Under the pieces are notes generated by a model. The model searched no databases, was not told the DNA's origin, and saw nothing but the letters and a program-made list of their open reading frames with translations. A DNA stretch of 64,000 nucleotides, taken from positions 11,353,501 to 11,417,500 of the forward strand of contig OZ014411.1 in assembly GCA_963965975.1 (NCBI GenBank), in the 5' to 3' direction. The translations under genes and the position numbers were made by a program. Source of the DNA: Xestospongia bergquistia (taxonomy: Eukaryota > Porifera > Demospongiae > Haplosclerida > Petrosiidae). Below, in pieces: positions 9,701-22,341 of this stretch. The first letter of the stretch is position 1; every line of letters begins with the position of its first letter.

Positions 9701-12629
9701 TATTATAGTATGTATATGTAGATATTATAATGTAGAGTCAGTGAATCCAAATAAGTGAGAATGTGGTCAGTTTATATAGCCTTAGATCTGTGTGTTTAGT
9801 TATAATTGTAATAATGAGATTGATAGCTGACTGCATTGAAATAGTGATTAGTATGATGAAACTCACTTTTGTACACTAGTAGGCTTGTCGTCTATAAAAA
9901 CTTCCACATAGCGAGAGATGGGTTTGTATGTCTACTTAAATGTTAATGATCATTAGTCAATTTACAACTGTATAATAATAACATACTATGTGTTATTAGT
10001 CAGTACTTGGACATTATTTGTGAATTTTTCGTTTTTAGCTACCGAGGAAAAATTGTTTTCAGTATCAAAGAAACAAAGAGAAATAGAGGAACAACAGAAG
10101 ATAATAACATCATTGACATTACAACTAAGAGATAAAGACAAACAAAATGAGACATTAAAACAGCGTTTACAAGGTAATTGATATTATTATAACAGAAAAA
10201 AGAATCGATGAAAATCATAGGAATAGAGTCAATAAATGAAGAAAAAATTATTCAATAATAGTTGTCTCCTATTCTAAATTAGCACATGTATATTTAAACT
10301 TTACTTCTAACTTATTCTATTTGAGATCATGAATATAATTCATCATACCTAATACATGTATAATATAATTTTGTACAATGTTGTTATATATAGAAATTAA
10401 ACAAATAAGGGAAAAAAAGATTAAAGATTTGACATCGGTTCCAAAAAGAAAGGAAGGTATTATTAATATAATAGCAATCACTCACACAGTCTATGTAACA
10501 TAATTGTTAATAGTTATAGATCACTTGTTTCCTCTTAGATTTTGAGAAGGAATTTGTGCAAAAGACTGCTGAGGGTCAGAAAGAAATAGTGAAACTCCAA
10601 GAAGTAACCACATCAGTGGCATTGCAACTACTAGAAAGAGATGAGAAGATTGAGGAATTAAAGCAGACTTTAAAAGGTAAATATTACAGATAGATATTAT
10701 AGTATGAAGTGAGTAAATCCAAACAAATTGAGAGTGTGGTCAGTTGATATAGTCTTTGCACTGTGGGTTCAGTTACACTACTGTAGCAATAAAATTCATA
10801 GATGACCATATTGGATTCAGGTGTATTAGTGGAAATAAGTAAAAGAACATATCAACTGAGGTAAACTGATGTATATTACTTTGTAAGGATGTCTCACATA
10901 GCATTACCAACTTGGTCTCTAACTGTAAAAGCACCAAATGTAAATTCTAATTGCTGATGCAGTAGTTAATCATGAATGCTAGTAAAAAACACAACTCTAT
11001 ACATGTAGACTACCAGACTCTTCCTCTCTAAGCAAAAGGTCTGGCCTTACCTGACTATCTGTTAATATAACTGCAATAAATTCATAAATTAAATGATTTA
11101 TTATATCAAGGAAAGAGTCAATTCAACTGATAACTCATCTTATCTGTAATTCTTCAGCTTTTGTTTATATTTATTAGCAATTTAGCATGGACTGGACAAC
11201 TTTAGTCAGTATAGTTAATATACTTAACCACACCCACCAAACATTCTTGTGGTGACAGAGCATTCTTAATATATAATATAGAAAGATACTTTGTTCTCTC
11301 ATGTAACAAACATATCAACTCAATTCTGGACTCAGTGAAATGGAATGCAATAATGTTTGCAAAGCACGCTATATAGCTTTGTGCACAAGACATTTCAATA
11401 ATATTGGGCCACACAAGATAAGACAACTCAGAATATCATTTCGATTTCTATCCATTATCTACTGACAACTGTTATCAAATGAGCTTCACACTTTTCACTA
11501 ACTATTAGCAATAAAATATATGTGTTCCAGACAACATGACTTACTATAGCTAGGCCTAAAAAACAAATAATAGTAAAGGTAGCAATTTAAGAAGCATCTC
11601 AGTAAATTCCACTGACAGGATAGTTACAGTATACTAAAGTGGCAATTCTACCTTCTATTCTGTTTTAAAATATGCCTGTTTCTGTTTATATTTCTGTAAT
11701 TTTGTTGTCATAGTAACCGTATGGTCAGTAAACAATAATGGTTCTTTACTTCTTCAATCTATTGTGGTCTGTTATAGTATATATTACTATGTGTGTAATA
11801 TGATATATATTAACTCTGTTTTATAACAGGAGACACTGGCAGAGTTCACTGGAATGATGATAACCATAGTGTTGAACTCAGAAGTCCGAGCATAGTACAA
11901 AGTGAAGATGCTATAAGTAAATTAATAAAAGAAGAACAAACAGGAAAAGAATGGAGCATTAGTCTCTACTCATCACCTCCTGAAAGTACTGCAGTTGTTA
12001 TAAACAATCTTAACAAGTGTGCAGTGAGGAGACTTGATATATGGGACACTTCATTTGATAGTAAGTGTGTATCCGTTTTATCAGACACCCTACAAACCAA
12101 TATAACAATGAAGAGACTAGTGCTGGAGTCCTCTTCACTTACTGGTGGTATCAAACAAGTATGTGATAGTCTCTGTGATAACAAAACACTTGAACAGTTA
12201 GTATTGTGGCATGTTACTGGTATCACAGATGAAGATATGACTCACCTATCTAACATGTTAGAAAGAAATATAACTTTAAAAGAACTACGTCTCTACAACT
12301 GCAACATTACTGATAATGGAGTCCAATGCATCTGTGAAGGACTTACTAAAAACCAAACATTGACTAAATTGAACATCGGATGTAATCGTCAAATCACTTC
12401 AGTTAGTACCAGTGCGATAGCAGATCTAATACAAACAAATGCATCACTCATAAAACTATATCTCTATGATACTTCACTGAAGAATGACGATATCAAGACA
12501 ATATGTACATCACTTACAGAAAATACTACAATAAAGGAACTATACTTAGCAAGTCAACATGAAGAATGTTGTAAGCAGTTAGACAGTTATCAAGTGATTA
12601 AAGACAAACTTGTGTTCTCCTCTTTCTAA
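6766..12629 (+). CDS. DEATH domain, coiled-coil, LRR protein (13 exons)
   Basis: Proposed exons: 6766-6802, 6863-7159, 7215-7496, 7534-7902, 7951-8016, 8061-8734, 8793-8910, 9093-9188, 9582-9707, 10039-10173, 10394-10456, 10539-10676, 11830-12629. They sum to 3201 nt, which is exactly 1066 codons plus stop, a strong check on the model. Residues about 13-111 form a DEATH domain (LWHEIGSSL and LVTWETVIDAI). Residues 112-328 hold two further helical blocks that may be death-fold relatives. Residues 351-575 form a central domain containing FVLDWDPTNYTLEDI and IVTCFFPL, which I cannot name. Residues 576-800 are coiled coil from repeated exons. Residues about 850-1050 hold about six RNI/NLR-type LRRs (TLKELRLYNCNITDNGV). 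No NACHT domain or P-loop is present. The intron at 7160 has a GC donor (AAAG|GCAAGT). The exon 9 donor is the least certain. A role in death or innate signalling is inferred from domain type. Confidence 0.85.
9311..9403. mobile_element. Small inverted-repeat (MITE-like) element in intron 8
   Basis: AAGCCTAGTGGG at the left end is the exact reverse complement of CCCACTAGGCTT at the right end, about 93 bp overall. No clear target-site duplication is visible. Confidence 0.5.
9590..9800 (+). repeat. Duplicated coiled-coil exon plus flanking intron (unit 1)
   Basis: The exon and following intron resemble 10560-10770. Both exons end in GAAGAATTAAAGCAG-like code, and both introns contain GTGGTCAGTT, then a TATAGTCTT- or TATAGCCTT-like string, then TTCAGTTA or TTTAGTTA. 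This is a tandem exon duplication within the DEATH/LRR gene. Confidence 0.6.
10560..10770 (+). repeat. Duplicated coiled-coil exon plus flanking intron (unit 2)
   Basis: Partner of 9590-9800. The similarity runs past the donor into the intron, which shows a DNA-level duplication rather than convergent coil sequence. Confidence 0.6.
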
Positions 12630-12733
12630 GTAGTTTATTTATTTGTAATTCGTCTACATGTAGTCATAGAAAGTTTCCCATGTACATGTAATTATTAATC
12701 AGATGTAAAGAAACAATTATTGACAATACTAAG

Positions 12734-13426
12734 CCTCGTACCTAGGGGTTCGCGAAAGAAAGAACTGGTAACTACTGATTGTGCATGCACGTCAACATTA
12801 AAGAAAATGACAATTCAATAGGCTGGGTTTATAGTGATGACGTTTTATTCACTACACGAGTTCTCCCATTCTTGATGGTTTACAAGTTAGATCATGTCTT
12901 CAAACAGTTAAATTTGTCCTTTGTGAATAGATTTAGTGCAAGCAAAATAGTGTTAGACTTGTTCATTACAATTGGGATTAAAATGATTGGGTTTCGCGAA
13001 TAACTTGTTGATCGATTATTAGAATTACTAAAGGACTTATTATCAATACAGAACAGCTTTTCTTAGTACCAACAAACCAAGCTTGTCATCCATCATCAAT
13101 GAGAGGACTTGGATATGCAAAGTTTTTCAAAAAACCAGGTGGTAACTACACGAAAACATCTTTTCCGTCATATACACTTCAACAGACAAAAAGCTCTTTT
13201 TTAAGAGATTGATTTAGTCTTCCTAACTGCTTCAGATCGTCGAGTAGAGCAGTTACTGTAAGGACTACAGGTAGTCATTGTATACAGTAGAACATTGCGG
13301 GAGAAATGTTTACGTCCATAAGGATTCCTGAAGTGTAAATATGTGGAAATTATGCGTATGCACTAACGGTAGGTTTTTTTGCCAGGCGGTAGTTTTCTTT
13401 TCTTTCGCGAATGACTGGGTACGAGG
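12734..13426. mobile_element. TIR element of about 0.7 kb, non-autonomous
   Basis: The left end CCTCGTACCTAG...TTCGCGAAAGAAAG pairs with the right end, whose reverse complement reads CCTCGTACCCAG...TTCGCGAAAGAAAA. These are imperfect terminal inverted repeats of about 30 bp. Further TTCGCGAA copies occur inside (near 12994). The interior holds only a 74-codon open frame (12779-13003) with no recognisable transposase. Flanking TAAG and TTAG could be a degenerate target duplication. The superfamily was not assigned. Confidence 0.7.
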
Positions 13427-13427
13427 T

Positions 13428-14002
13428 TAGGACCTCCAGGATCAAAAAGTGGAGGTGTGATCTTTACTCGATAGGAAAGTACTACCTGCCCTATAACTAA
13501 TGATACGGAAATACTCTACAAAGGGAACACTGCAGGAAGTTCATAGGACCAAACTGGAGGTGGAGCTAATTACATTTGTGATTTGTCTACCTGATGAACC
13601 TGAGTTTCACTCATACACACTTGGTATTTATTAGAAGCACTCATACATCTATGGAGCAGAGTATGAAGCTTATCAACATGGTCCTTTAGCTTCAATTTAT
13701 GATCACAATGCCCCTTGTGTTGTATATTATGTTTCCACTAGAGTATCATATCTAATGATGCAGCAAAGATTACATGTCCTAAAACATGGACCACAGAATA
13801 TTAAGGTACCTCATGGCTGAGTCTTACCACCATAAATGCAATGCAGTCTATGAATGTGTTGATAAAGATCCTGAATCTATTCCAGGTAGTCCAGCTAGTA
13901 CTGATAGTGCTTTATTCTCTCATGCTCAATTTCAATGAAATCGTCTTCTATGTTGTCTTTAACAAGGAGAAAGAGTTAGTCTAGGTGGTGTGTACCAAGT
14001 GA
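13428..14002 (+). pseudogene. Short-chain collagen C4-like pseudogene, copy B
   Basis: The sequence begins abruptly at the TIR element, in what should be the end of the Gly-X-Y tract (GGACCTCCAGG). It continues through the cysteine-rich C-terminal domain to TGTACCAAGTGA. The signal exon, intron and nearly all collagen triplets are absent. It carries an in-frame TAG in place of the RWG motif, a 2-nt insertion near 13580, and further indels around 13790 and 13940. It is non-functional. Confidence 0.85.
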
Positions 14003-15430
14003 ACAAAACTATTTTCTAAATTGTATGACAGTGATTTTGAGTGATTTATTGATTTAAATTTATGATGAAATTTTTGAAAATACATGGTTATAAAAGTTGT
14101 CAGATGTACTTGTTAAGTAAAATTGATAATTCTAGTAACATAGTAAGATAGGTATTGTTAGCATGATAAGTAATGTTGATAATGTCAGTAGTTATCTATG
14201 TTCTATGTGTATCATGTACATATTATCATACTTTAATAGATGATAAATTAATAATTGTGTCCTTATAGAAAGTTATCAAAAGACTATCATTAGTTTTACA
14301 TGCTGTAAACTTTATTTTAACATCATTCAATAATTTATTAAAAGCAGTAACTTAAAATTTTGTTAAATACATTTACATTTATTGTGTCAATATGATGTCA
14401 TATGAATTATAATTTAATTTTGTAAAAAATGAATTACTGGCTAATGTTAGCACTTGGAGAATTTAATTAATCACTGTAGGTACTTTTTTAAAATTGATGT
14501 TGTTTCAGTGTTAACTTAAATGTAGTTAACATCCAAGAGCCCCACCCCTCAGTAATGTACATCCTGTATATTACCCTGTGTTTCATTGCAAGATACATAC
14601 TCACATTTGGTGAAACAGCTGTCAGCTGAAGGAAGAAGAAGCAAAAGTAAAAATAGACCAATTAAAAAACATTGATTTTTGTATGGCCAAAAATCCACAA
14701 TTCCATAGATAAGCTAAACACAGGAATAAAATACCACTTTATTATGAACAGGTTAACACTGAGACCATGCATAGGACGGAAATATTGTCAAACTGAAGAA
14801 ATAATTGCTGACATGCTCACCATGTACTACATTGAAACAAATTTGTGAAACTGTGAGAAATGGCTGGAGTCAGAGAAATCAATGAAACATCACCCTGCAA
14901 GTGAAAAGGAATGTTGGCAGATTTATGAATGTTTTAATTTGTATTGTTTAGTGTGTTAAATGCATTAAATTATTAATAAACTGTGAGCATGTGTTTCTTC
15001 TAGAATGTTCTTTTCTAAAGAATTCTGTAGCCTTTTTCTAAAATATTGATTTTTTTGTAATTTGTCATCTTACTATTGGTGGTTTTGTTATAATAATAGT
15101 TATTGCTATCAAAGACAGTCCGATTTTCTAGAGGCTCCAACAAAGTCTTACAATTTGTACTCTAAAAATTAGTTGCATCAACTCCTCAATTGATATTGCA
15201 GCATTAGTAACTCAAGTAATACTATGACAAAGGACACAAACAAAGTACAAGTTGTTGGGTGTGGTTTAGTATAATTACAAAATTATTAAAATTATGTTTA
15301 AAAATGACTGAATACACACACAAAGTAATTACACAGTTAATATTATAGTATTCTATGTAATAATCTATAACATTAACTAGTTAAAATACTACACACTAAG
15401 TTATCACTAAAACTATAACAACTTTTACTT
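14003..15430. other. Collagen 3' flank, duplicated at 58395-60820
   Basis: About 14130-14590 matches 58880-59300 with moderate divergence, including the GTGTATCATGTACATATTATC string. About 15150-15440 matches 60530-60820. The stretch 14600-15000 shows no recognisable gene. Confidence 0.6.
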
Positions 15431-15439
15431 AGAGAGAAT

Positions 15440-18400
15440 CTACTGAACTAAAATGATTTCTTCATATCAACTTCTTTGCCCTTTTTCTTAGATATCTATT
15501 AAAGATATAAACAATACACATATTAAATATGTTATTAATTATATAATAATATACTATAATACTGAATGATATTGGATGATATTTTACTCATTAAATTTGT
15601 AGTAAAATATTTGTCAATGACAACTTTATCTTCAATAGTATCATAAATGACAATGGAATTATTAATTACAAGCTTGTCTTTGAAAAGATAAAAAGTTCAT
15701 TTTGAATGTATTAGTTACATAGTAACTCTTCTACCTAGTTTTAACTATAACAGCCACACTAATAACTATATCTAATGATAAAGTACCTATTATTACATTA
15801 TGTTTGCAACATATATACTTACAACAGGTCTCCTGTACACTGAGTTATAACCATCTCTTAGTAGACAATATGGAAAACATGACTTCAACAAATCACAAGT
15901 CAGAAAAGGAGACTCTGTTACAAACTAAATCAAAGAACAATGTTACCATAGTAACATACATAAATCTGATACACTTACTAAAACCAGTAGAACATATATA
16001 GCTTCTCTAGCTTTGGGGACATCTTTCTCACGATCAACTTCTTTGGCAAGTGTCATATGAGATGAAGTGAACTAGAAGTTAAAAACATACAAAATACAAT
16101 GAGTATATCCGTATAATTAAGCCATTGCTATTATATTATATTATATTATAAGTGTACTATATCATGTTACTAATAGTTAACTGGTATGTATTAGCAACAA
16201 TAAAAAAAACTTTAATTCTATCTCTTCTTTCATGTTCTTCATAGAATCCAAATAAAAACACAGCTCCTTCATTATGTGTAGTACAGGCTCTCATTAAATT
16301 GTCAGGAACAATAACATTATTAATCATACACTAGTACATGGACTATATATAGTATTTATAATAGAGAGTAAGTACCCTCATTAACATTTCATTCCATACC
16401 AGCAGCAGTGGCCATAGGATTAACATCCTATACATGTACATGTAATAGAGGAGAACATGAAACTTATCCTCTCCTCAAGACTACTCTCAAAGCTTGATGA
16501 GATAACTTTCTAAACATTAGTAGTATACCAATAATGATAGTACATTGTATATTAAGTCATCACCATCTATACAAGAACAGATTACTTTATTACATGTACT
16601 ATGTATCATATGTTGTGTGCGTGTTTAGAAATACCCTTCAGTTTATGGAGCAAGTCATTAATTATATCTGGTTGTCCTAACCTTATATTACTCCTGTAAA
16701 AATATCTCCCCTTTATTAGGACATAATAATGAGCTGTTAACTAGTTTATAGTTAAAGTGTACTGACCTTGAATAATTGAATATTCTTCAACTTTAAATAG
16801 CATAATAAGACAACTAACAAAAGCTGTTCTATTTATTCTAAGACCCATTTCAACAGAACATTGCTATACCTACAGGTTATATACAATATTTATAAAATCA
16901 CATAAACTTTTAATAATCTAGGTGATATAGTCTTAATACATATATTACCAGGTGGTATAAGTACTGGCAATAGTAGCCTCTCCTTTGCTGTCTAATGGTT
17001 GTGTTTCTTGTAAGAGAACTGAAGTTAGAACTCAAGTCATATCAACATTAACTATAGAAAATACAAACAATATAACTTACACACATGTAGTATACTAGAG
17101 TACTATTGTCTGTATACATAATCTAATACTAGCATTTTAGTATTGTGGTATTATATCACTACACTATATATTGACTATACTATCCTATATTGTTATACTA
17201 GTTCTCTTACCATACAATTCTAGAATTCTCTATGTAAATACATAGGATTGAATATGTAACAGAAATTCAGAGGGTCTTGCTATCTATAATGTTGTACATT
17301 GTGTGATATATAACTTACCTTATAAAGGATCTTCTAAATGGAAGAGAAGATATTCTCTTGGAGTAAAGGTATTATCCCAGGCAGATATGGAAGAAAAAGC
17401 AGTCACTGTATAACACAAGTAAACTAATATTGTCAGAGCAGTATCAGCACTTCACAACAGATCAAGTACATGTACATGTACAAAAAAACATAGAAGAAAC
17501 GTTGTTTCTTCATGAGCTCTACAATAACTCTCCTGTCCAGGATGGATTTGTAAGGTACTTTAGGTCTCCTCTATTCTTTGTCTTAGTTGATATTGAGCCA
17601 CATAATGGCTGCTCCTTGAGATAAATGTAACTATAATAAAGTAAATATGTAATTACTGTAAAATAAATAAGAATTTAGGCCACCTGACTAAAATGTTGAA
17701 GCCAAGCAGAATGAGCATATTTGAAAATTAAAATTTCTATTTTAGTTGGGTCTTTTGACTTTGTCACTTGATAATAACTGGTAAATAATATAATATTATA
17801 CATGTATAGATATTGAACTGTTCAGTAGTAGACATTATAATATAATAATGTATTACTAACCACTTCATCTCTCTTGCCATGATCAGTACACAACTGTCCC
17901 ATAACAGTCTTTACTTCATTAGCAATTTGTTCTAGAAATCCATTAATAAAATTCACAGCTTTTTCACAAATTTGTGGTCGGTAATTAAATATATATAAAA
18001 ATTAGTCAACAACAGACATCACTAAATTGAACTACAAATATTTACTGGTTAATACTGGATAGTGAGAATATTAGAATATTGTTTTAGTAAATATTAATGT
18101 ATATATACATGTATATGTGATGAATATATACTTACCACATAATGAGAGATCAGATGAACTAATTAATGTTTCCTCAAATTTGTCAATATATGAAGTATGA
18201 ACAGATACCATATTCATAGTCCAGGCTAACTGACGATTAGCTGGTTCCCATAATCTACGCAATGTAGAAGATCACTTTATAGGACGTATACTTACTTAAA
18301 TAAAGGTTTATGGGAACTGGTTAGTACTTGTAGTCTAAACCAATCTAGACATAGTCCTTAAAGTCATACTCTATATAATAATCAACTATATATCATTAAA

Positions 18401-18600
18401 AATATACATGTAATGTTAATATCACACAAATGTATTATAAATATTATTGTTAAATTTAACATTACTAGATTGTCAACTTACTTCCATTGTCTTATAAATG
18501 AGACAGACTATCAACAAAGATATTTGAAAGGAACTTATTCAAGATAACTTTAGGTAGAGCTGTATGTGAAAAATCCTCATGTTTGTACTGCTCTTTGGGT
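15440..18600 (-). pseudogene. NCKAP1 pseudogene, copy 2 (C-terminal half)
   Basis: It contains the terminal exon (stop at about 15450, coding KKGKEVDMKKSF), the [20 protein letters not shown] exon at about 15826-15930, and the MTLAKEVDREKDVPKAREAI exon at about 15985-16070. The latter is open here, whereas the same exon in copy 5 has a stop. The exon near 16200-16300 has lost its centre relative to 53630-53750. Exons around 16380-18560 are eroded, and the large exon seen at 54340-54640 is missing. The copy is tandem with copy 3, with which it shares about 2.3 kb. Confidence 0.75.
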
Positions 18601-18659
18601 GTGGTCATGTAAGGCTATGTACAAACACACAAAATATATGTAATATTGTAACGTACATG

Positions 18660-21060
18660 TACTATATATAGTATTTATAATAGAATGCCCTCATTAATAT
18701 TTCATTCCATACCAGCAGCAGTGGCCATAGGATTGACATCCTATACATGTACATGCAATAGAGGAGAACATGAAAGTTATCCTTACCTTGAGGCTACTCT
18801 CAAAGCTTGATGAAATAACTTTCTAAACATTAGTGGCATACCAATAATGATAGTACATTGTATATTAAGTCACCATCATCTACGCAAGAACAGATTACTT
18901 TATTACATGTACTATATATCACATTGTGTGAGTGTGTTTAGACATACCCTTCAGTTTATGAAGCAAGTCATTAATTATATCTGGTCAATCTCAATTTGTC
19001 TCCTGGTTCTGTTCTACTAATCTTATCTTATTACTGTATTGTCCTAGCATTATAATACTCCTGTAAAAATATGTCCCCTTTATTAGGACATAATAATGAG
19101 CTGTTAACTAGTTTATAGTTCAAGTGTACTGACCTTGAATAATTGAATATTTTTCAACTTTAAATTGCATAATAAGACAACTAACAAAAGCTGTTCTATT
19201 TATTCTAAGACCCTTTTCAACAGAACATTGCTACACCTACAGGATATATATAATATTTATATAATCACATAAACTTTAAATAATCTAGGCAATATAGTCT
19301 TAATACATATACTTACCAGGTGGTATAAGTATTGGCAGTAGTAACCTCTCCTTTGCTGTCTAATGGTTGTGTTTCTTGTAAGAGAACTGAAGTTAGAACT
19401 CGAGTCATATCAACATTAACTATAGAAAATACAAAAAAATTTAGCTTACATACATGTAGTATACTAGAATACTAGTGTCTGTATACATAATCTAGTACTA
19501 GCATTTTAGTATTGTGGTATTATATCACTACACTATATATTGACTTTACTATCCTATATTGTTATACTAGCTCTCTTACCATACAATTTTAGAATTCTCT
19601 ATGTAGATACATAGGATTGAATATGTAACAGAAATTCAGAGGGTCTTGCTATCTATAATGTTTAACATTGTATGATATATAACTTAGCTTATAAAGGGAT
19701 CTTCTAAATGGGAGAGAAGGTATTCTATTGAAGTAAAGGTATTACCCCAGGCAGATATGGAAGAAAAGGCAGTCACTGTATAACACAAATAAACTAATAT
19801 TGTCAGAGCAGTATCAGTCACAACAGATAAAGTACATGTACATGTACAAAAAACATTAGAAAAAACTTTGTTTCTTCACAAGCTCTACAATAACTCTCCT
19901 GTCCAGGATGGATTTCTTGCAAAGGTACTTTAGGTTCTCCTTTACTCTTTGTCTTAGTTGATGTTCAGCCACATAATGGCCGATCCTTGAGATACATGTA
20001 ACTATAATAAATTAAATATGTAAAGTAAATAAGAAATTAATGTTTTTTAACTCTAGATCTAGACTACACGACTAAATGTTGAAGCACAGCAGAATGAGCA
20101 TATTTAAAAATTAAAATCTCTGTCATAATCTGGTCTATTGACTTTGTCACTTGTTAAAAACTGGTAATAATATAATATTATACATGCATAGATATTGAAC
20201 TGTTCAGTAGTAGACATTACAATATAACAATGTATTACTAACCACTTCATCTCTCTTGCCATGATCAGTACACAACTGTCCCATAACAGCCTTTACTTCC
20301 TTTAGCAATTTGTTCTAGAAATCTATTAATAGAATTCACAGCTATTTCACCAATTTGTGGTTGCTATTGAATATGTATAAAGAACTAGTCAACAACAGAT
20401 ATTAATAAATTGAACTACTAATTAATATAGTGAGAATATTACAATATAGTATTAGTAAATATTAATGTATATGTACATGTACTGTGTGATGATCATATAC
20501 TTACCACATAAATGAGAGATCAGATAAAGTAATCAATGTTTCTTCAAAGTTGTCAATATATGAAGTATGAACAGATAACATATTCATAGTCCAAGCTAAC
20601 TGACGATTAGCTTGTTCCCATAATCTACACAGTGTCATAATAAAGATCACTTTATAAGACATGTAGTTACTTTAATGGAGCTTTATGGACACTTGTTAGT
20701 ACTTGTAGTCTAAACCAATCTAGACGTAGTCCTTAAAGTTATACTCCATTATAATAATCCACTATATATCATAAAACATATACATGTAATGTTAATATTA
20801 CAAACATGTATTATAAGTTAATGTTGTTGTTGAATTTAACATGGTAGATTGTCAACTTACTTTCTTTATCTTATAAATGAGACAGACTGTCAACAAAGAT
20901 ATTTGAAAGGAACTCATTCAAGATAACTTCAGGTAAAGCTGTATGTGAGTAATCCTCATGTTTGTATTGTTATTAGGGTGTGGTCACGTAAGCACATGTA
21001 CAAACACACACAGTTTGTATACTTAGTTCAGTTGATGTTGTCTTCATTTTTTGATCTCAT
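18660..21060 (-). pseudogene. NCKAP1 pseudogene, copy 3 (tandem duplicate of copy 2)
   Basis: Positions about 18690-20990 repeat 16380-18600 at a spacing of roughly 2.3 kb. The shared landmark is CCAGCAGCAGTGGCCATAGG at both 16400 and 18710. It lacks the C-terminal exons found at 15440-16300. Exon remnants include about 19310-19420 (ITRVF-like region) and 20505-20630 (MNMLSVHTSYIDNFEE on the minus strand). No intact frame exists. Confidence 0.7.
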
Positions 21061-21623
21061 TCAAAAATATATTAGTCACTAACTCTTTACTTTTTAACTC
21101 TTGTAAAAGTTTTTAAAATATACTATGAATTATGAGGTATTCTTCTCTGAACAAAGAGAGAACATAGCCATCTTGAAGAGCTACTTTTCAGAGATCTGCA
21201 GTAGCTCCTTCAGCTCCCAATTTATGAGGACATACCAAAAATTCATCTTACAAAAAAGAACACAATATCTTTAAGAAATTTTCAACAGATATCTAAAATT
21301 TACATATCATAATTATACTAACATAACATTCATGTATATTATTGTTAGATGTGACATACTTGTCATAGCTTGTCATACCTTGTCATAGTTTGTAATTTGT
21401 AATAATAGAGTCTCACAAAATAGTTCACCACTCATATTTTGATTGAGGAGAGTAAAAAGAGAATTAGACAGATTTGCTCATAAGATAAGATAACAATCTA
21501 GAGAAAATAGCAGGAATTTGATAAAAAAGGTTACAATGTTGTCTTAAAAAGAGCAATTTATACATACATATATGTGTATATACATATACCTACTCTATAG
21601 TGACAAAGGAGTAATTGAAACTT

Positions 21624-21678
<55 letters not shown>

Positions 21679-21970
21679 CAGTATGTATATAGTGTAAAGC
21701 TTAAGTGGTAGAAGTGTGTTAAAGCAATGTAACTAAACTCCAATTTCAATAAAATCTTTGAAGAGGCAAATAAACTTTAATGGTAGCATATAATAAGCTG
21801 TATTACAATATTGTAATATTATTGATTAACATAAACATTCACAAAAAATAAAATTTAGTAGAAATTCTTTTTACTAAAAACAATAAATATAATAATAGTA
21901 AAGATTGATAAGATAGAGTTATCAATTCATTTTTATAACAAAGACAACACTCTATATCAACACTCTATAT
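21061..21970. other. Spacer with TA and TATG microsatellites
   Basis: It holds a (TA)n(TGTA)n tract at about 21624-21676 and no supported gene. About 21370-21520 shares short strings with 1690-1870 and looks like old NCKAP1 5' flank. Confidence 0.5.
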
Positions 21971-21974
21971 CAAC

Positions 21975-22232
21975 ATATTCTTTGACTTAGGTTCTTTCAA
22001 GTAACCTAACCACTGTACTGATAAATAATTCATCGAAGAGATAAGAGAAGGTCTTAGTCACTCCTCTGTCATCATAGAGGATAGTTTTTCTCACCTCAGC
22101 CTTTAACGTACCTATCCACCTGTCTCCTTTGGTCAAGATATCCAACCCATAAGGGAATAGCCTCCACATGCACAAACATTTTCAAACTCTAAAATTTGAT
22201 TAATGTTGTCAAAAACTGATGACTATATAAAG
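21975..22232 (+). promoter_or_regulatory. Promoter region of collagen copy C
   Basis: One copy of the collagen upstream repeat (TTCTTTCAAGTAACCTAACC to GTCATCATAGAGGATAG) is followed by a conserved block with CACCTGTCTCCTTTGGTCAA and CCCATAAGGG (22146-22155). The core ACTGATGACTATATAAAG follows, with TATATAAAG at 22224-22232. The ATG is 118 bp downstream. The same order occurs at copies F and G. Confidence 0.7.
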
Positions 22233-22341
22233 AACTGATTGACAGAAATTTATTACAAGAAAAAATTCTTAAAATTCAAGTAAAGTGAACTATCAAGCTC
22301 TTCAAGCAAATCTCTCCTTCTATATCAAGCTAACTCTCAAG

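Noticed and set aside
11202-11426. Minus-strand open frame of 74 codons inside intron 12 of the DEATH/LRR gene
   Set aside because: No family, no splice support and no paralogue. It lies in intron sequence.
22285-22341. Upstream in-frame ATG extending collagen C by 19 residues
   Set aside because: The paralogues start at the equivalent of 22342, where a typical signal peptide begins, and the upstream stretch aligns with their 5' UTR.
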